NCBI RefSeq assembly: GCF_036250695.1
Contig: NZ_CP109427.1
Span: forward strand, 7,440,001-7,504,000
Length of the DNA stretch: 64,000 bases
Direction of reading: 5' to 3'
Source: Streptomyces sp. NBC_01497
GTDB taxonomy: Bacteria; Actinomycetota; Actinomycetes; Streptomycetales; Streptomycetaceae
The notes beneath the pieces were generated by a model. It was not told the origin of the DNA and searched no databases. It was given only the letters and a program-made list of their open reading frames with translations. The translations under genes and the position numbers were made by a program. This document shows, one piece after another, positions 17,262 to 25,645 of this stretch (within the stretch, counting starts at the first letter, position 1; every line of letters begins with the position of its first letter).

Positions 17262-17300
17262 CGTGCAGGGGCACTCCCGTCGGGGGAGTGCCCCTGCACG
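17262..17300. terminator. Perfect 17-bp hairpin terminator
   Basis: CGTGCAGGGGCACTCCC (17262-17278), loop GTCGG, then the exact complement (17284-17300). It lies just beyond the stop of the GH2 gene (minus strand). Confidence 0.88.
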
Positions 17301-17345
17301 CCGGTCGCCGGCCACGCGCACCGGTCGTCCAGCGACGTCGTCCGC

Positions 17346-20084
17346 TCAGCGCAGGACGGTCGGCCCCCCGGAGTTGAAGCCGGTGAGCTGTACGGCCGGT
17401 GCGGAGCCGTGCAGGCCGGCCCCGTCGTACGACGCCGTCAGGGTGACCCGCTGGCCGGGGAAGAGGGTCACGTCGTTGTCGCTCCACGACACCGGCGCGA
17501 TGTGCGTGCCGCTCGGGCCGCGCACCACGGTCGTGTGCAGGTCGACGGCGGGCACCTTTCCTGTGTTGCGCAGGGTGACGGCCGTACGCGTACGGCCGCC
17601 GTGCCCGGTGGTCTCCACCGTCGCGTGGATGTCCGCGCCGGCGAGCGACTGCAGCCCTGTCAGGTCGGCGTAGCCGCTCTGCGGGGTGTAGTACCAGGTC
17701 GTCCTTGCGTGGTTCAGGACGTCCGGTTTCGTGGAGTTCCAGTAGACGTTGCGGCTGACCTGCCGGCCGTGCGCGTCGGTCAGTGTCAGCTCCACGAAAT
17801 AGGCCGTCGACAGCCCGGCCGGCGGCTTCAGCGTGAGCGCGGTGGCGGTGTGTCCGCCACCGACCGGCGCCAGATCCGCCCGCTGGTCCAGCCGTACCGA
17901 CCCGTCGAGGTCACGCACCAGGACCCGCGCGGTGAGCGCCCCGGTCGGGTCCGGTGTGTGGTTGACGACCTGCACCGCGCCCGTGTCGTAGGCGAACTGG
18001 ACGTGCACCGGCTCGTCCGCCTTCTTCGCGCCGAAGTAGGCGGCGTCCTGGTCCAGGTTGCTGTCGAACAAGTGCCAGTGCAGGCTCGGCCAGGCGTTGT
18101 TGAGCATCCAGTAGATGACCCCGGTCGCCGGCTGGGCCGCGTCCTGGTTCGCGCCGAACGCCTCGAACTGGGCGCGCGTCGTCTCGTAGTTGGACAGCTG
18201 CGCCTTGCGCACGTAGTCGCTCAGGCCCGTCGGCGGGCCGTAGCGCTCCGACAGCGCGTTGTCGAAGATCGACAGGTCCGAGAACTGCGAGCCGTTGCCG
18301 CCCGCGTGGTACTGGTCGGTCTTCGGCTCCTGCCACAGCTGACGCTGTTCCTGCGGCGTCATGAACTGGTCGAGGTTGTCCTGGTTCGGGATCGACTCGC
18401 CCGCGCTGACCTCGGAGTCGAAGCCGATCGCGCCCCCCTCGTCGTCCCGTTTCGAGTACCAGTAGTCGGGCGGGACGTACGCGTACGGGCCGTTCATCTT
18501 CATGCCCGAGTCGCCGGTGGGCTGCGTCGACTGGTCCGAGGCCGCGGAGATGAGCGGCACTGACCAGCCGGCCGTTCGAAAGGCGTCGGCGTAGGCGGTG
18601 GCGATGTCGGACGGCGGCGCGTTGTCGCTGCCGATGAGGAAGGCGACGACGGACGGATGGTTGTGCAGGAGTACGGCCTCGTCGGCCGCCGAGCGTGTGG
18701 CTACCGTGTGGTCCGCCGCGTCCCACGGCTCACCGCCGGTGCCGGCCCAGGCCTCCCACTTGTCACAGCATTCCCACCCCGCCAGCACCATGATGCCCGC
18801 GCGGTCCGCCAGGTCGTAGAACTCCGGGTTCTCCAGTTTCCCTTCGAGCCGGACCGTGTTGAGGCCGAGGTCGCTCACGTAGCCGAGCTGCGCGCCCGTG
18901 CGCCGCGGATCGTCCCGCAGGAACATGTCGGGCGCCCAGCCGCCGCCACGCAGTTGCACCGTACGGCCGTTGACGACGAACTGCTGCCCGCCACCCGGAG
19001 CCACCGAGCTGGTGACCGTCCGGATACCGAACGAGGCCGACGCCCGGTCGCTCACACGGCCGCCCTGCGTCGCCGTCAGACGCAGGCCGTAGAGCGGATG
19101 CGCGCCCTGACCCACGGGCCACCACACGGCGGGGTGGCGCACCGTCGAGGTGAAGGTGACCGTACGGGTCTGGCCCGCGGCCAGGCCGACCGTGCGGCGC
19201 AGGACGATGGGCGTGCCGTGGCCGCCGATCGTGCCGCCGACGGTGACGGTGGCCGGCCGGTCGGAGGCGTTGTGCGCGTCGACGGACACGGTGAGGGACG
19301 CCCGGTCGAGCGAGGGCAGATCGAGCGACGGTGTGACGTGGGCGTCGCTCAGGGAGACGCCGCCGGTGCGGAGGATCTCCACGTCCCGCCAGATCCCCAT
19401 GTTGTTGTCCGGCGGGTCCTGATTCCAGTCGACCCAGCCGAGCGTGAGGTCCTTGTCGGGATCGGCGGGCGGGACGCTGAACGCGAGGGCGTTGGTGCCG
19501 GGGTGGACGACGTCCGTGATGTCGACGTCATGGACGGTGTAGCCGCCCCGCACCGTGTCGCGCGAGGCGACCTTCTTCCCGTTCACCCACACGTCGGCGC
19601 CGGGAATGATGCCGTCGGCGCGCAGCACCGTACGGCCCCCCGACGTGCCGCCCCGCACGGTGAAGGTGGACCGGTACCACCAGTCGACCTGGAACATCGC
19701 CGGGTCGACCTGGCTGAGGTTCTTCGAGTAGAAGATGTCCGGATACAGGCCGTCGGCGAGCATCGCGGCCATCACCGTGGAACGCGCGGGTGCGACGTAC
19801 CAGCCGTGGGTGCCGTAGCCGGTACGGGACACGGTGCCGCCCGCATCGTGGGTGACGGCGCTCGACTGGACCTGCCAGGAGCGGATGGGGGTGGCCGAGC
19901 CCTGGCCGCCGACGGTGGTGTCGGCGAAGCGAGGGGTGCTGACGGGCGGGGGCGGGAGCGGTGCGGGGGCGGCGGACGCGTCGGCGCGCGCGTTCGCTCC
20001 CGCGCCGAGCGGCACGAGTGCCGCGAGCAGGACGCCGGACAGGGCCGCTGCCCAGTGCCGGTGACGTCGGGTCAGTAGGTGCAC
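17346..20084 (-). CDS. Secreted exo-beta-D-glucosaminidase, GH2 (CsxA-like)
   Basis: A 912-residue precursor. I place the start at GTG 20084, because GGAGG lies 6 bases upstream; the ATG at 20129 has no ribosome site and would lie inside the operator. After a signal peptide (basic start, hydrophobic core, cleavage near ANARADA) come the GH2 sugar-binding domain (WWYRSTFTV, RADGIIPGADVWVNGKKVA, GIWRDVEILRTG), an immunoglobulin-like domain and the TIM barrel. In the barrel, IGSDNAPP carries the Asp acid/base of exo-glucosaminidases in place of the usual GH2 Asn-Glu, and FDSEVSAGESIP carries the likely nucleophile Glu. C-terminal Ig-like domains follow. The enzyme removes glucosamine from chitosan oligomers outside the cell and complements the GH75 chitosanase in this window. 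Confidence 0.93.
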   Translation of the reverse strand: MHLLTRRHRHWAAALSGVLLAALVPLGAGANARADASAAPAPLPPPPVSTPRFADTTVGGQGSATPIRSWQVQSSAVTHDAGGTVSRTGYGTHGWYVAPARSTVMAAMLADGLYPDIFYSKNLSQVDPAMFQVDWWYRSTFTVRGGTSGGRTVLRADGIIPGADVWVNGKKVASRDTVRGGYTVHDVDITDVVHPGTNALAFSVPPADPDKDLTLGWVDWNQDPPDNNMGIWRDVEILRTGGVSLSDAHVTPSLDLPSLDRASLTVSVDAHNASDRPATVTVGGTIGGHGTPIVLRRTVGLAAGQTRTVTFTSTVRHPAVWWPVGQGAHPLYGLRLTATQGGRVSDRASASFGIRTVTSSVAPGGGQQFVVNGRTVQLRGGGWAPDMFLRDDPRRTGAQLGYVSDLGLNTVRLEGKLENPEFYDLADRAGIMVLAGWECCDKWEAWAGTGGEPWDAADHTVATRSAADEAVLLHNHPSVVAFLIGSDNAPPSDIATAYADAFRTAGWSVPLISAASDQSTQPTGDSGMKMNGPYAYVPPDYWYSKRDDEGGAIGFDSEVSAGESIPNQDNLDQFMTPQEQRQLWQEPKTDQYHAGGNGSQFSDLSIFDNALSERYGPPTGLSDYVRKAQLSNYETTRAQFEAFGANQDAAQPATGVIYWMLNNAWPSLHWHLFDSNLDQDAAYFGAKKADEPVHVQFAYDTGAVQVVNHTPDPTGALTARVLVRDLDGSVRLDQRADLAPVGGGHTATALTLKPPAGLSTAYFVELTLTDAHGRQVSRNVYWNSTKPDVLNHARTTWYYTPQSGYADLTGLQSLAGADIHATVETTGHGGRTRTAVTLRNTGKVPAVDLHTTVVRGPSGTHIAPVSWSDNDVTLFPGQRVTLTASYDGAGLHGSAPAVQLTGFNSGGPTVLR

Positions 20085-20129
20085 GAAGGGCCTCCGGACG
20101 GATGCGGTACGGAGCGATGGCAGGCCCAT

Positions 20130-20158
20130 GATTCAGGAAAGATGCCTAACTAAGTCAA
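20130..20158 (-). promoter_or_regulatory. GH2 promoter with ROK-like operator
   Basis: On the minus strand, -35 TTGACT (complement of 20153-20158), a 17-base spacer and -10 TGAATC (complement of 20130-20135). TTAGG-CATCTTT-CCTGAA (complement of 20132-20149) fills the spacer and -10. It resembles TTAGG-N7-CCTAA boxes of ROK-family repressors that control chitosan genes in Streptomyces, and the position implies repression. Confidence 0.62.
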
Positions 20159-20219
20159 CCCCGCGGGCGATTCTCGCCGCGGGCACCCGGCTGGCTCCCA
20201 GCTCACGCAGAACATTCTC

Positions 20220-20243
20220 GTTAAGTGGCCTAACTTGTCCAAC
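20220..20243. promoter_or_regulatory. Upstream copy of the GH2 operator half-site
   Basis: GCCTAACTTGTCCAAC (20228-20243) matches GCCTAACTAAGTCAAC (20144-20159) at 12 of 16 positions, with 84 bases (about eight helical turns) between the two starts. It is overlapped by GTTAAGTGGCCTAAC (20220-20234), itself a partial palindrome. It may be an auxiliary repressor site for looping. Confidence 0.45.
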
Positions 20244-20914
20244 TGGAGCGGACCGGCTCCGGACCGGGGGACGACGCGGCACGCCCGGTGGGGGCCGGCG
20301 CGGATCCGCGCGCGGACGACGCCATCGGGGCCGTGCGGCACGCCGGTGCGCCCACGGGGCTCCAGCGCTGCTCCGGCGGTGGTACGGACGAGGGTGCGAC
20401 GGCCCGCCGGGACGCGCCTGCCGCACCGTAGCCGCGGGCCGCGGTGGATCCCGGACGGCCTCGGTCCCGCTCTCTCAGCGGCGCGGCCGGGCCGGAGGAC
20501 GGGTCGCGAGCCGCGCCGTCGGCGCGGTCCGGTCCGGTCCGGTCCGTGGAGCGCACGGACGGGGCGGGCCCTGCGCGTGCACCCGGCGGGGCGGAGCGAC
20601 CGCGCGGCGGGAGCGGGGAGTTCACTCGCGGGGAGCTGGGTGTTCACCGCACTCGGCCCGGGTGTCCACCGCCGCGACACACGCAGCCCGACGTGCTGCC
20701 GCCGTACGCCGGAGCCTGGGTGAGCGGCCCGTGGCTCACCGGTGCCGAACGGGCCGGCGCACCGGCAGCCGGGGGAGCCGCATCCATCCGCCCGATCCAG
20801 CAAGTCCCCGCGTGCGCACGGCAGGGCGGGGCGACGGGAGGCCGAGCCCCTGACGGTCCGACCCGGCCTGTCCCACCCGCTGGAGAGCCCGTTCGTGCCC
20901 GCGTGCCCCGGCGC
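20244..20914. other. Gap without recognisable gene
   Basis: About 670 bases between the GH2 operators and the tetR promoter. The sequence is very GC-rich with CCGGTCCGG-type short repeats near 20530. No frame on either strand resembles a known protein. Confidence 0.5.
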
Positions 20915-20926
20915 TACGATGCGGAC

Positions 20927-21541
20927 ATGTCTCGACTTCAGTCACGCGATGAAGCCCGGGTCGTCGACCACGCCATGGAGCTGTTCTGGACCAAGGGGTA
21001 CGAGAGGACCTCCCTGGGCGAGCTCACCGAGGAACTCGGCATCCCACGCGAGCGTCTGTACCAGGCGTTCGGCGACAAGCACGGCCTCTTCCTGCGCGCG
21101 CTCGAACGCTACCGCGACGCGCAGGCGCGCTCCCTCGCGCCCGCGCTGCTCTCGGAGGGGCTGGTACTGCCACGCATCCGCGCCATCATGCTGGGCTACC
21201 TCCAGCTCGCCGCCGAGGAGGCGGAGCCGCGGGGCTGCCTGATCGCCAACACCGCGGGCGAGGCGCTGCCCGGGGACCCGGCGGTCGCGGACTGCCTCGC
21301 CGAGGTGCTGGCGGTGGTGGAGGACGGCTTCCGCCAGGGCCTCGAACATGCCGTGCGGCAGGGTGAGTTGCCGGAGGGGGTCGACCTCGCGGCGAACGCC
21401 GCGATGCTCACCATGCTCCTTCAGGGCCTGCAGGTACTGGTGAAACTCGAACCGGACCCGTTGCGCCTCACCCCCGCCGTGGACGCCGCGCTCGCCGGCC
21501 TCAACGCGCTCAGCCGCAGGGCCGCACTGCGGTCCGTCTAG
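20927..21541 (+). CDS. TetR-family transcriptional regulator
   Basis: A 204-residue repressor. The DNA-binding helix-turn-helix covers about residues 8-55 (ARVVDHAMELFWTKGYERTSLGELTEELGIPRERLYQAFGDKHGLFLRALERY), the classic TetR_N pattern. The C-terminal part has the A-x-x-E-A-E-P-R-G-C-L-I-A-N motif shared with AcrR-like regulators of the TetR_C_16/YxaF type. A -10-like TACGAT at 20915-20920 lies exactly 6 bases before ATG, so the mRNA is probably leaderless. No divergent target gene is adjacent; the downstream GNAT gene may be independent. Confidence 0.93.
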   Translation: MSRLQSRDEARVVDHAMELFWTKGYERTSLGELTEELGIPRERLYQAFGDKHGLFLRALERYRDAQARSLAPALLSEGLVLPRIRAIMLGYLQLAAEEAEPRGCLIANTAGEALPGDPAVADCLAEVLAVVEDGFRQGLEHAVRQGELPEGVDLAANAAMLTMLLQGLQVLVKLEPDPLRLTPAVDAALAGLNALSRRAALRSV

Positions 21542-21619
21542 GTGCTGTCCGGGTTTCGGAGCCGGGTGGGGTCAGGCGTTCTCCTTCGGTGTCCTCGGCC
21601 ACGCTGGTAGCGTGCGTGA

Positions 21620-22159
21620 ATGGATGATCTCAGGCCCGTCGCCTGGCCGCCTGAGCCGATCAGGACCGAGCGGCTCGTGCTCCGTGAGTCCGAGGCCCGG
21701 GACCGAGCGGCGTTCATCGAACTGCTCGCCTCGCCGCAGGTGCACGCCTACCTCGGTGGCCCCCGGCCGCGTGACGAGATCGAGCGCGCGATGCCCGCGG
21801 TGCCCGAGCGGTGGCCCGGGAGCTTCGTCGTTGATCTCGACGGGTCGATGATCGGCCAGATCCTGCTCAGGAGAGCGACGGGGCACCGGCGCCCGGCTGC
21901 CGCGGGGAAGCCCGATCTCGGCTACCTGTTCCTGCCGCGGGCCTGGGGATTCGGGTACGCCGCCGAGGCCTGCGCGGCGGCACTCGGCTGGCTCGCCGGC
22001 GCGCTGCCCGGCGAGCCGGTGGTGATCACCACCCAGACCGCCAACGTCGGCTCGACGCGCCTCGCCGCGAAGCTGGGCTTCACCGAGGTGGAGCGCTTCG
22101 AGGCATGGGGCGCCGAGCAGTGGCTCGGCATGCGGTCCCCGCGCACGCCGTCGAGTTGA
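21620..22159 (+). CDS. GNAT-family N-acetyltransferase
   Basis: A 179-residue acetyltransferase of the RimJ/RimL-like group. The opening IRTERLVLRESEARDRAAFIELL and the acetyl-CoA region (DLGYLFLPRAWGFGYAAEACAAAL, then NVGSTRLAAKLGFTEV) are typical. The pyrophosphate-binding loop is W-G-F-G-Y-A. The substrate is unknown. TAGCGT (21608-21613) sits 6 bases before ATG, again consistent with a leaderless mRNA. Confidence 0.9.
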   Translation: MDDLRPVAWPPEPIRTERLVLRESEARDRAAFIELLASPQVHAYLGGPRPRDEIERAMPAVPERWPGSFVVDLDGSMIGQILLRRATGHRRPAAAGKPDLGYLFLPRAWGFGYAAEACAAALGWLAGALPGEPVVITTQTANVGSTRLAAKLGFTEVERFEAWGAEQWLGMRSPRTPSS

Positions 22160-22427
22160 TGTCCCGGCGGACCGCCGAGCAGCACCCGCCCTCCCCGCGC
22201 GAGCGGTCCGCCCACCGTGCCGTGCCCCGCGCATGCCGGGCCTCACCAGCGGTGCCCGGGACCCGGTGGTGTGCGCGTCGGGTCGCACGCCGGTCTCGGC
22301 GGGGAGGGGAGGACATGGGGAGGATGACGGCGACGGGTGCACACCACGCCCCTGCTCGCCACTTCCCGCGGGGGCGGCCGGAGTTCGGCGGCCCCCGCTG
22401 CCCGCGGCTGCTCCCTGCGGCGCCCGC
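22160..22427. other. Convergent gap
   Basis: About 270 bases between the ends of two convergent genes. I see no gene and no single dominant hairpin. Confidence 0.4.
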
Positions 22428-24131
22428 TCAGGACGCGAAGACGCTCACCCCCGACAGCTGGCCCGCCGGCCAGCCGGTGTTCGCCGTGAACTGGAGGCGG
22501 ACGTAGCGCGCCGTGGCCGCCGAGGTGAGGGAGACCGTGACGGAGTTGCCGGTCGCCGGGTCGAAGGTACGGCCGCCGGCGGCCGCGAGAGTGCTGAACG
22601 TGTGGCCGTCCGAGGAGCCGAGCACGGCGATGGTCTGCGTGCGGGTCGCCCACGCCGTGTCGGGCGGCAGGCTCAGCACCAGCCGCTTGACCGGCTGCGC
22701 CGTCCCGAGGTCGACCTGCCACCACTGCGGGAAGGCGTTGTTGGCGCTCTCCCAGTACGTCGAGGCGTTGCCGTCCACGGCGTTGGACGGGGCGTAGACC
22801 TGGGTGGTGCTGCTGGCGTCGGTCGCGCGGCCGCGTGCGAGGTCACCGGTGGGCTGCGTGGGTCCCGTAGCGCCGACGACGGGCTGGGTGGGCCGGGTCG
22901 GGGTGAGGGCGATCTGCTTCTTCAGCATCCGGCCGCCGTCCGCGGTGAGCCGCAGGTAGTAGTCGGCGGAGCAGGCGGTGCCGTCCTCGTCGAGCGGCAG
23001 GAAGCCGGAGCCGGCCGGGACGTCGGCCGTGGTCTCGGCCGTCTTGGCGATCTGGTTGCCCTCGTTGAACTCGTCGAACATGGAGATGTAGAAGCCCTGC
23101 ACACCGATCTTGGTCAGGTTGTAGAACTGCCGCCACATCAGGTCGCCATGGGCCCGGTCGCCCGTCTGGAGGTTGCCGGGGATCACACACGGCTGGTAGT
23201 CGATGCCGTGTGCCTGGCAGTCCGCGAGGTCGCCGGTGTTGAGGTTGGCCAGGAAGTTGTCGGCGTCGGCGACGGTACTGATCCGCCCGACCATCCAGGG
23301 CGAGATCATGTGGAAGGCGTGGTAGACGTCGAGGAATCCGGGCCGTGAGTCGTCGGTGCCGGCCCGCCAATGGGTCGGCACCCCGCCGATCACGTAACAG
23401 CCCTGGCTCTTGAACCAGTTGACGACGTCGAGGCAGGCCGGTGCCGCGAAGTCCCGGTGGTCGTCGCTGAAGCCGAAGCCCCAGACGCACACGACCGGCT
23501 TGCCGTTCTGCGTCGCGTACGCGGCCGAGGCGGTGTGCGCCTTCATCTTGTTCGTCCAGTCGGTCTTGATCTCCGACTGCATGTTCGTCCACTGCGTGAC
23601 GTCGTACATCACGTAGAACTTCACGCCGTGTGCCTCGGCTGCGGTGCGCACCTTCTGGGCCATGCCGTCGCGGGTGGGCCCCTCGCCGCCGACCGGGTCG
23701 AAGCGCTGGAGCGCCGCGGTGTCGCAGCCGTTCTCGGCCATCCAGCGGAAGTGGGTGTCGACACTCTGGTCGTCCCAGGACGAGAAGAGGGTGGCGGGCT
23801 GCCCGTTGCCGAGGTTCGCGTACGCCGTGCGGTAGGTGTGCTGGTACTCGCGCATGTCCGGCCAGGAGGTCAGCGTGGTGTTGCTGGGGGACGGCGGCTG
23901 GCCGCCGTTCGCGCTCCAGTGCCACCAGCTGTTGATGGGGGCGCCGTCGCCCGGGCAGGCGAACCAGCCCTGGTAGCCCACGGTGATCTTGCCGACCACG
24001 TCCCCGGGCCCGGAAGCGGCAGGCGTTGCGGTGGCCGCGGCGGCGGGGGCCGCGCCCGCGGCGGCGAGGCCGCCCGCGGCGGCGGTGGACGCCAGCGCGG
24101 AGAGGAGGACGGTTCGTCTGGAGATGCTCAC
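22428..24131 (-). CDS. Tat-secreted GH71/GH99-like glycosidase with F5/8-type C domain
   Basis: A 567-residue precursor that starts at GTG 24131 (MSISRRTVLLSALASTAAAGG), with a twin-arginine signal. The catalytic part (about 45-390) opens VGKITVGYQGWFACPGDG and contains SWDDQSVDTHFRWMAENGCD, VKFYVMYDVT and GFYISMFDEFNEGNQI, which carries the likely acid pair. This layout belongs to the GH71/GH99-like clan; endo-acting alpha-mannan, alpha-1,3-glucan or xylan substrates are all possible. A linker rich in Thr/Pro leads to a C-terminal discoidin/CBM32-like domain (GRATDASSTTQVYAPSNAVDGNASTYWES, then RYVRLQFTAN) for glycan binding. It is secreted folded. Confidence 0.85.
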   Translation of the reverse strand: MSISRRTVLLSALASTAAAGGLAAAGAAPAAAATATPAASGPGDVVGKITVGYQGWFACPGDGAPINSWWHWSANGGQPPSPSNTTLTSWPDMREYQHTYRTAYANLGNGQPATLFSSWDDQSVDTHFRWMAENGCDTAALQRFDPVGGEGPTRDGMAQKVRTAAEAHGVKFYVMYDVTQWTNMQSEIKTDWTNKMKAHTASAAYATQNGKPVVCVWGFGFSDDHRDFAAPACLDVVNWFKSQGCYVIGGVPTHWRAGTDDSRPGFLDVYHAFHMISPWMVGRISTVADADNFLANLNTGDLADCQAHGIDYQPCVIPGNLQTGDRAHGDLMWRQFYNLTKIGVQGFYISMFDEFNEGNQIAKTAETTADVPAGSGFLPLDEDGTACSADYYLRLTADGGRMLKKQIALTPTRPTQPVVGATGPTQPTGDLARGRATDASSTTQVYAPSNAVDGNASTYWESANNAFPQWWQVDLGTAQPVKRLVLSLPPDTAWATRTQTIAVLGSSDGHTFSTLAAAGGRTFDPATGNSVTVSLTSAATARYVRLQFTANTGWPAGQLSGVSVFAS

Positions 24132-24206
24132 GGGATCCCTCGCATTCGGCTTCGGAGCTGAGGTACCTCTGGCGGCGGTCCGCGTCCCGACGGGCCGTCG
24201 GCCGAT

Positions 24207-24261
24207 AATCTATGGACATGACAAAGCATGGACAAGGCAGTTGACCGCAAATACTTGACCG
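24207..24261 (-). promoter_or_regulatory. Promoter with two sets of direct repeats before the GH71/99-like gene
   Basis: On the minus strand: -35 TTGTCC (complement of 24230-24235), 17 bases, -10 TAGATT (complement of 24207-24212). TGTCCAT occurs twice with 16-base period across the core promoter, and CGGTCAA occurs twice with 14-base period just upstream of the -35 (24241-24261). The second set is placed like an activator site. Confidence 0.6.
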
Positions 24262-24462
24262 GTTATCACAAGTCGCCGGTGAAGAGTCTGGAAAATTCCT
24301 ACGATCGTCGCCGGTGCCCGGGAATCGGGCCAGGGCACCGCACCTGAGGGGCGGCCGGCGGCCCGGTGGTGCGCGACGCACCGGCGGGTGACGATGAGCG
24401 GGTACCGTACCGGCCCCCAGCGGCGCGGGCCGAGAACCGATCCCGACCCGGAGGCAGCCCCC

Positions 24463-25431
24463 ATGGAGACCATGCGCGCGGTCCGCGCCCACGAGCGTGG
24501 CGGTCCCGAAAAGCTCCGCTACGAGACAGCGCCGCGGCCAGGACCCGGCCCGGGAGAGGTACTCCTCGCCGTCGCCGCGGCCTCCATCACCGCGGGCGAA
24601 CTCGCCTGGCCCGCCAGCTGGACGGACAGCTTCGACGGCTCCGGGCGCGACCGGACCCCCGTCATCCCCTCGCACGAGGTCTCCGGCACCGTCGCCGCGC
24701 TCGGCGAGGGCGTCACGGAGCGGGCCGTCGGCGACGAGGTGTACGCGCTGATCCCCTTCACCCGCGACGGCGCCGCCGCCGACTACGTCACGCTGCCCGC
24801 GGACGTCGCCGCGACCAGACCGGCGGGGATTGGCCACACCGCGAGCGCCGCCGTACCGCTCGCCGGGCTCACCGCCCTCCAGGCCCTCGACGGACACGCC
24901 CGGCTGCGCGCCGGCGGGCACGTCCTCGTGCACGGCGCCGCGGGCGGGGTCGGCTCCTTCGCCGTGCAGATCGCCGTGGCCATGGGGGCGACCGTGACCG
25001 CGACGGCGTCCGGCAGCAGCGCCGACTTCGTCGCCGCGCTCGGCGCGGACCGCGTCCTGGACCACCGGACCACCCGCTTCGAGGACGAGGTCTCCGCCGT
25101 GGACGTCGTCCTCGACTGCGTGGGCGGCGAAACCCAGACCCGGTCCTGGCAGGTCCTGCGGCCCGGCGGGGTCCTCGTCAGCGTCGTCGCCCCGCCCGAC
25201 GAACAGGAGGCGCGGCGCCACGGGGCACGCGGCGTCTTCTTCGTTGTCGAGCCCGACCGGCACGGCCTGGACCGGCTCACCGCGCTCATCGACGACGGGC
25301 GGCTCACCCCGCGCGTGGACCGGATCGTCCCGCTGTCCGGCACCCGGGCCGCGTACGAGGCGCTGGAACGCGAGCACCGCAAGGGGAAGATCGTCATCTC
25401 GGTCACCGAGGAGGACGCGCACACCGGCTAG
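24463..25431 (+). CDS. Zinc-free quinone-oxidoreductase-type MDR dehydrogenase
   Basis: A 322-residue NADPH-dependent oxidoreductase of the medium-chain dehydrogenase family. It opens METMRAVRAHERGGPEKLRYE, with GGAGG before ATG 24463. The GroES-like part has PVIPSHEVSGTVAALGEGV and the Rossmann part has VLVHGAAGGVGSFAVQIAVAMGATVTATASG. The catalytic-zinc cysteine of true alcohol dehydrogenases is missing, as in quinone reductases/zeta-crystallins. It probably reduces quinones or enones. It lies on the plus strand before a drug exporter and a GS-hydroquinone-reductase-like gene, which together could form a quinone or xenobiotic defence group. Confidence 0.9.
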   Translation: METMRAVRAHERGGPEKLRYETAPRPGPGPGEVLLAVAAASITAGELAWPASWTDSFDGSGRDRTPVIPSHEVSGTVAALGEGVTERAVGDEVYALIPFTRDGAAADYVTLPADVAATRPAGIGHTASAAVPLAGLTALQALDGHARLRAGGHVLVHGAAGGVGSFAVQIAVAMGATVTATASGSSADFVAALGADRVLDHRTTRFEDEVSAVDVVLDCVGGETQTRSWQVLRPGGVLVSVVAPPDEQEARRHGARGVFFVVEPDRHGLDRLTALIDDGRLTPRVDRIVPLSGTRAAYEALEREHRKGKIVISVTEEDAHTG

Positions 25432-25645
25432 CGCCCGGCCGAACGGCCCGGTGAGCCCGCCCGCCCGCGACCCGCCCGTCCGGCCCCGTCCCGCGAGTCG
25501 GGCGGGCCCGGACGGGTTCGGCGCGCCCGACCGCCACCCGAGCGTGCCCGGCCGGTTTCCGCTGGATAGGGTCCCCGCGAGGGCCCCGTCCCACGCGGCC
25601 CGCCCGCCCGGCACCCCCGGTGCGGGGACGAGGAGAGGACACGCT

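Noticed and set aside
20085..20129. Start of the GH2 enzyme at ATG 20129
   Set aside because: It has no ribosome site, adds 15 residues before the signal peptide and would lie next to the -10 and inside the operator; GTG 20084 has GGAGG at the right distance.
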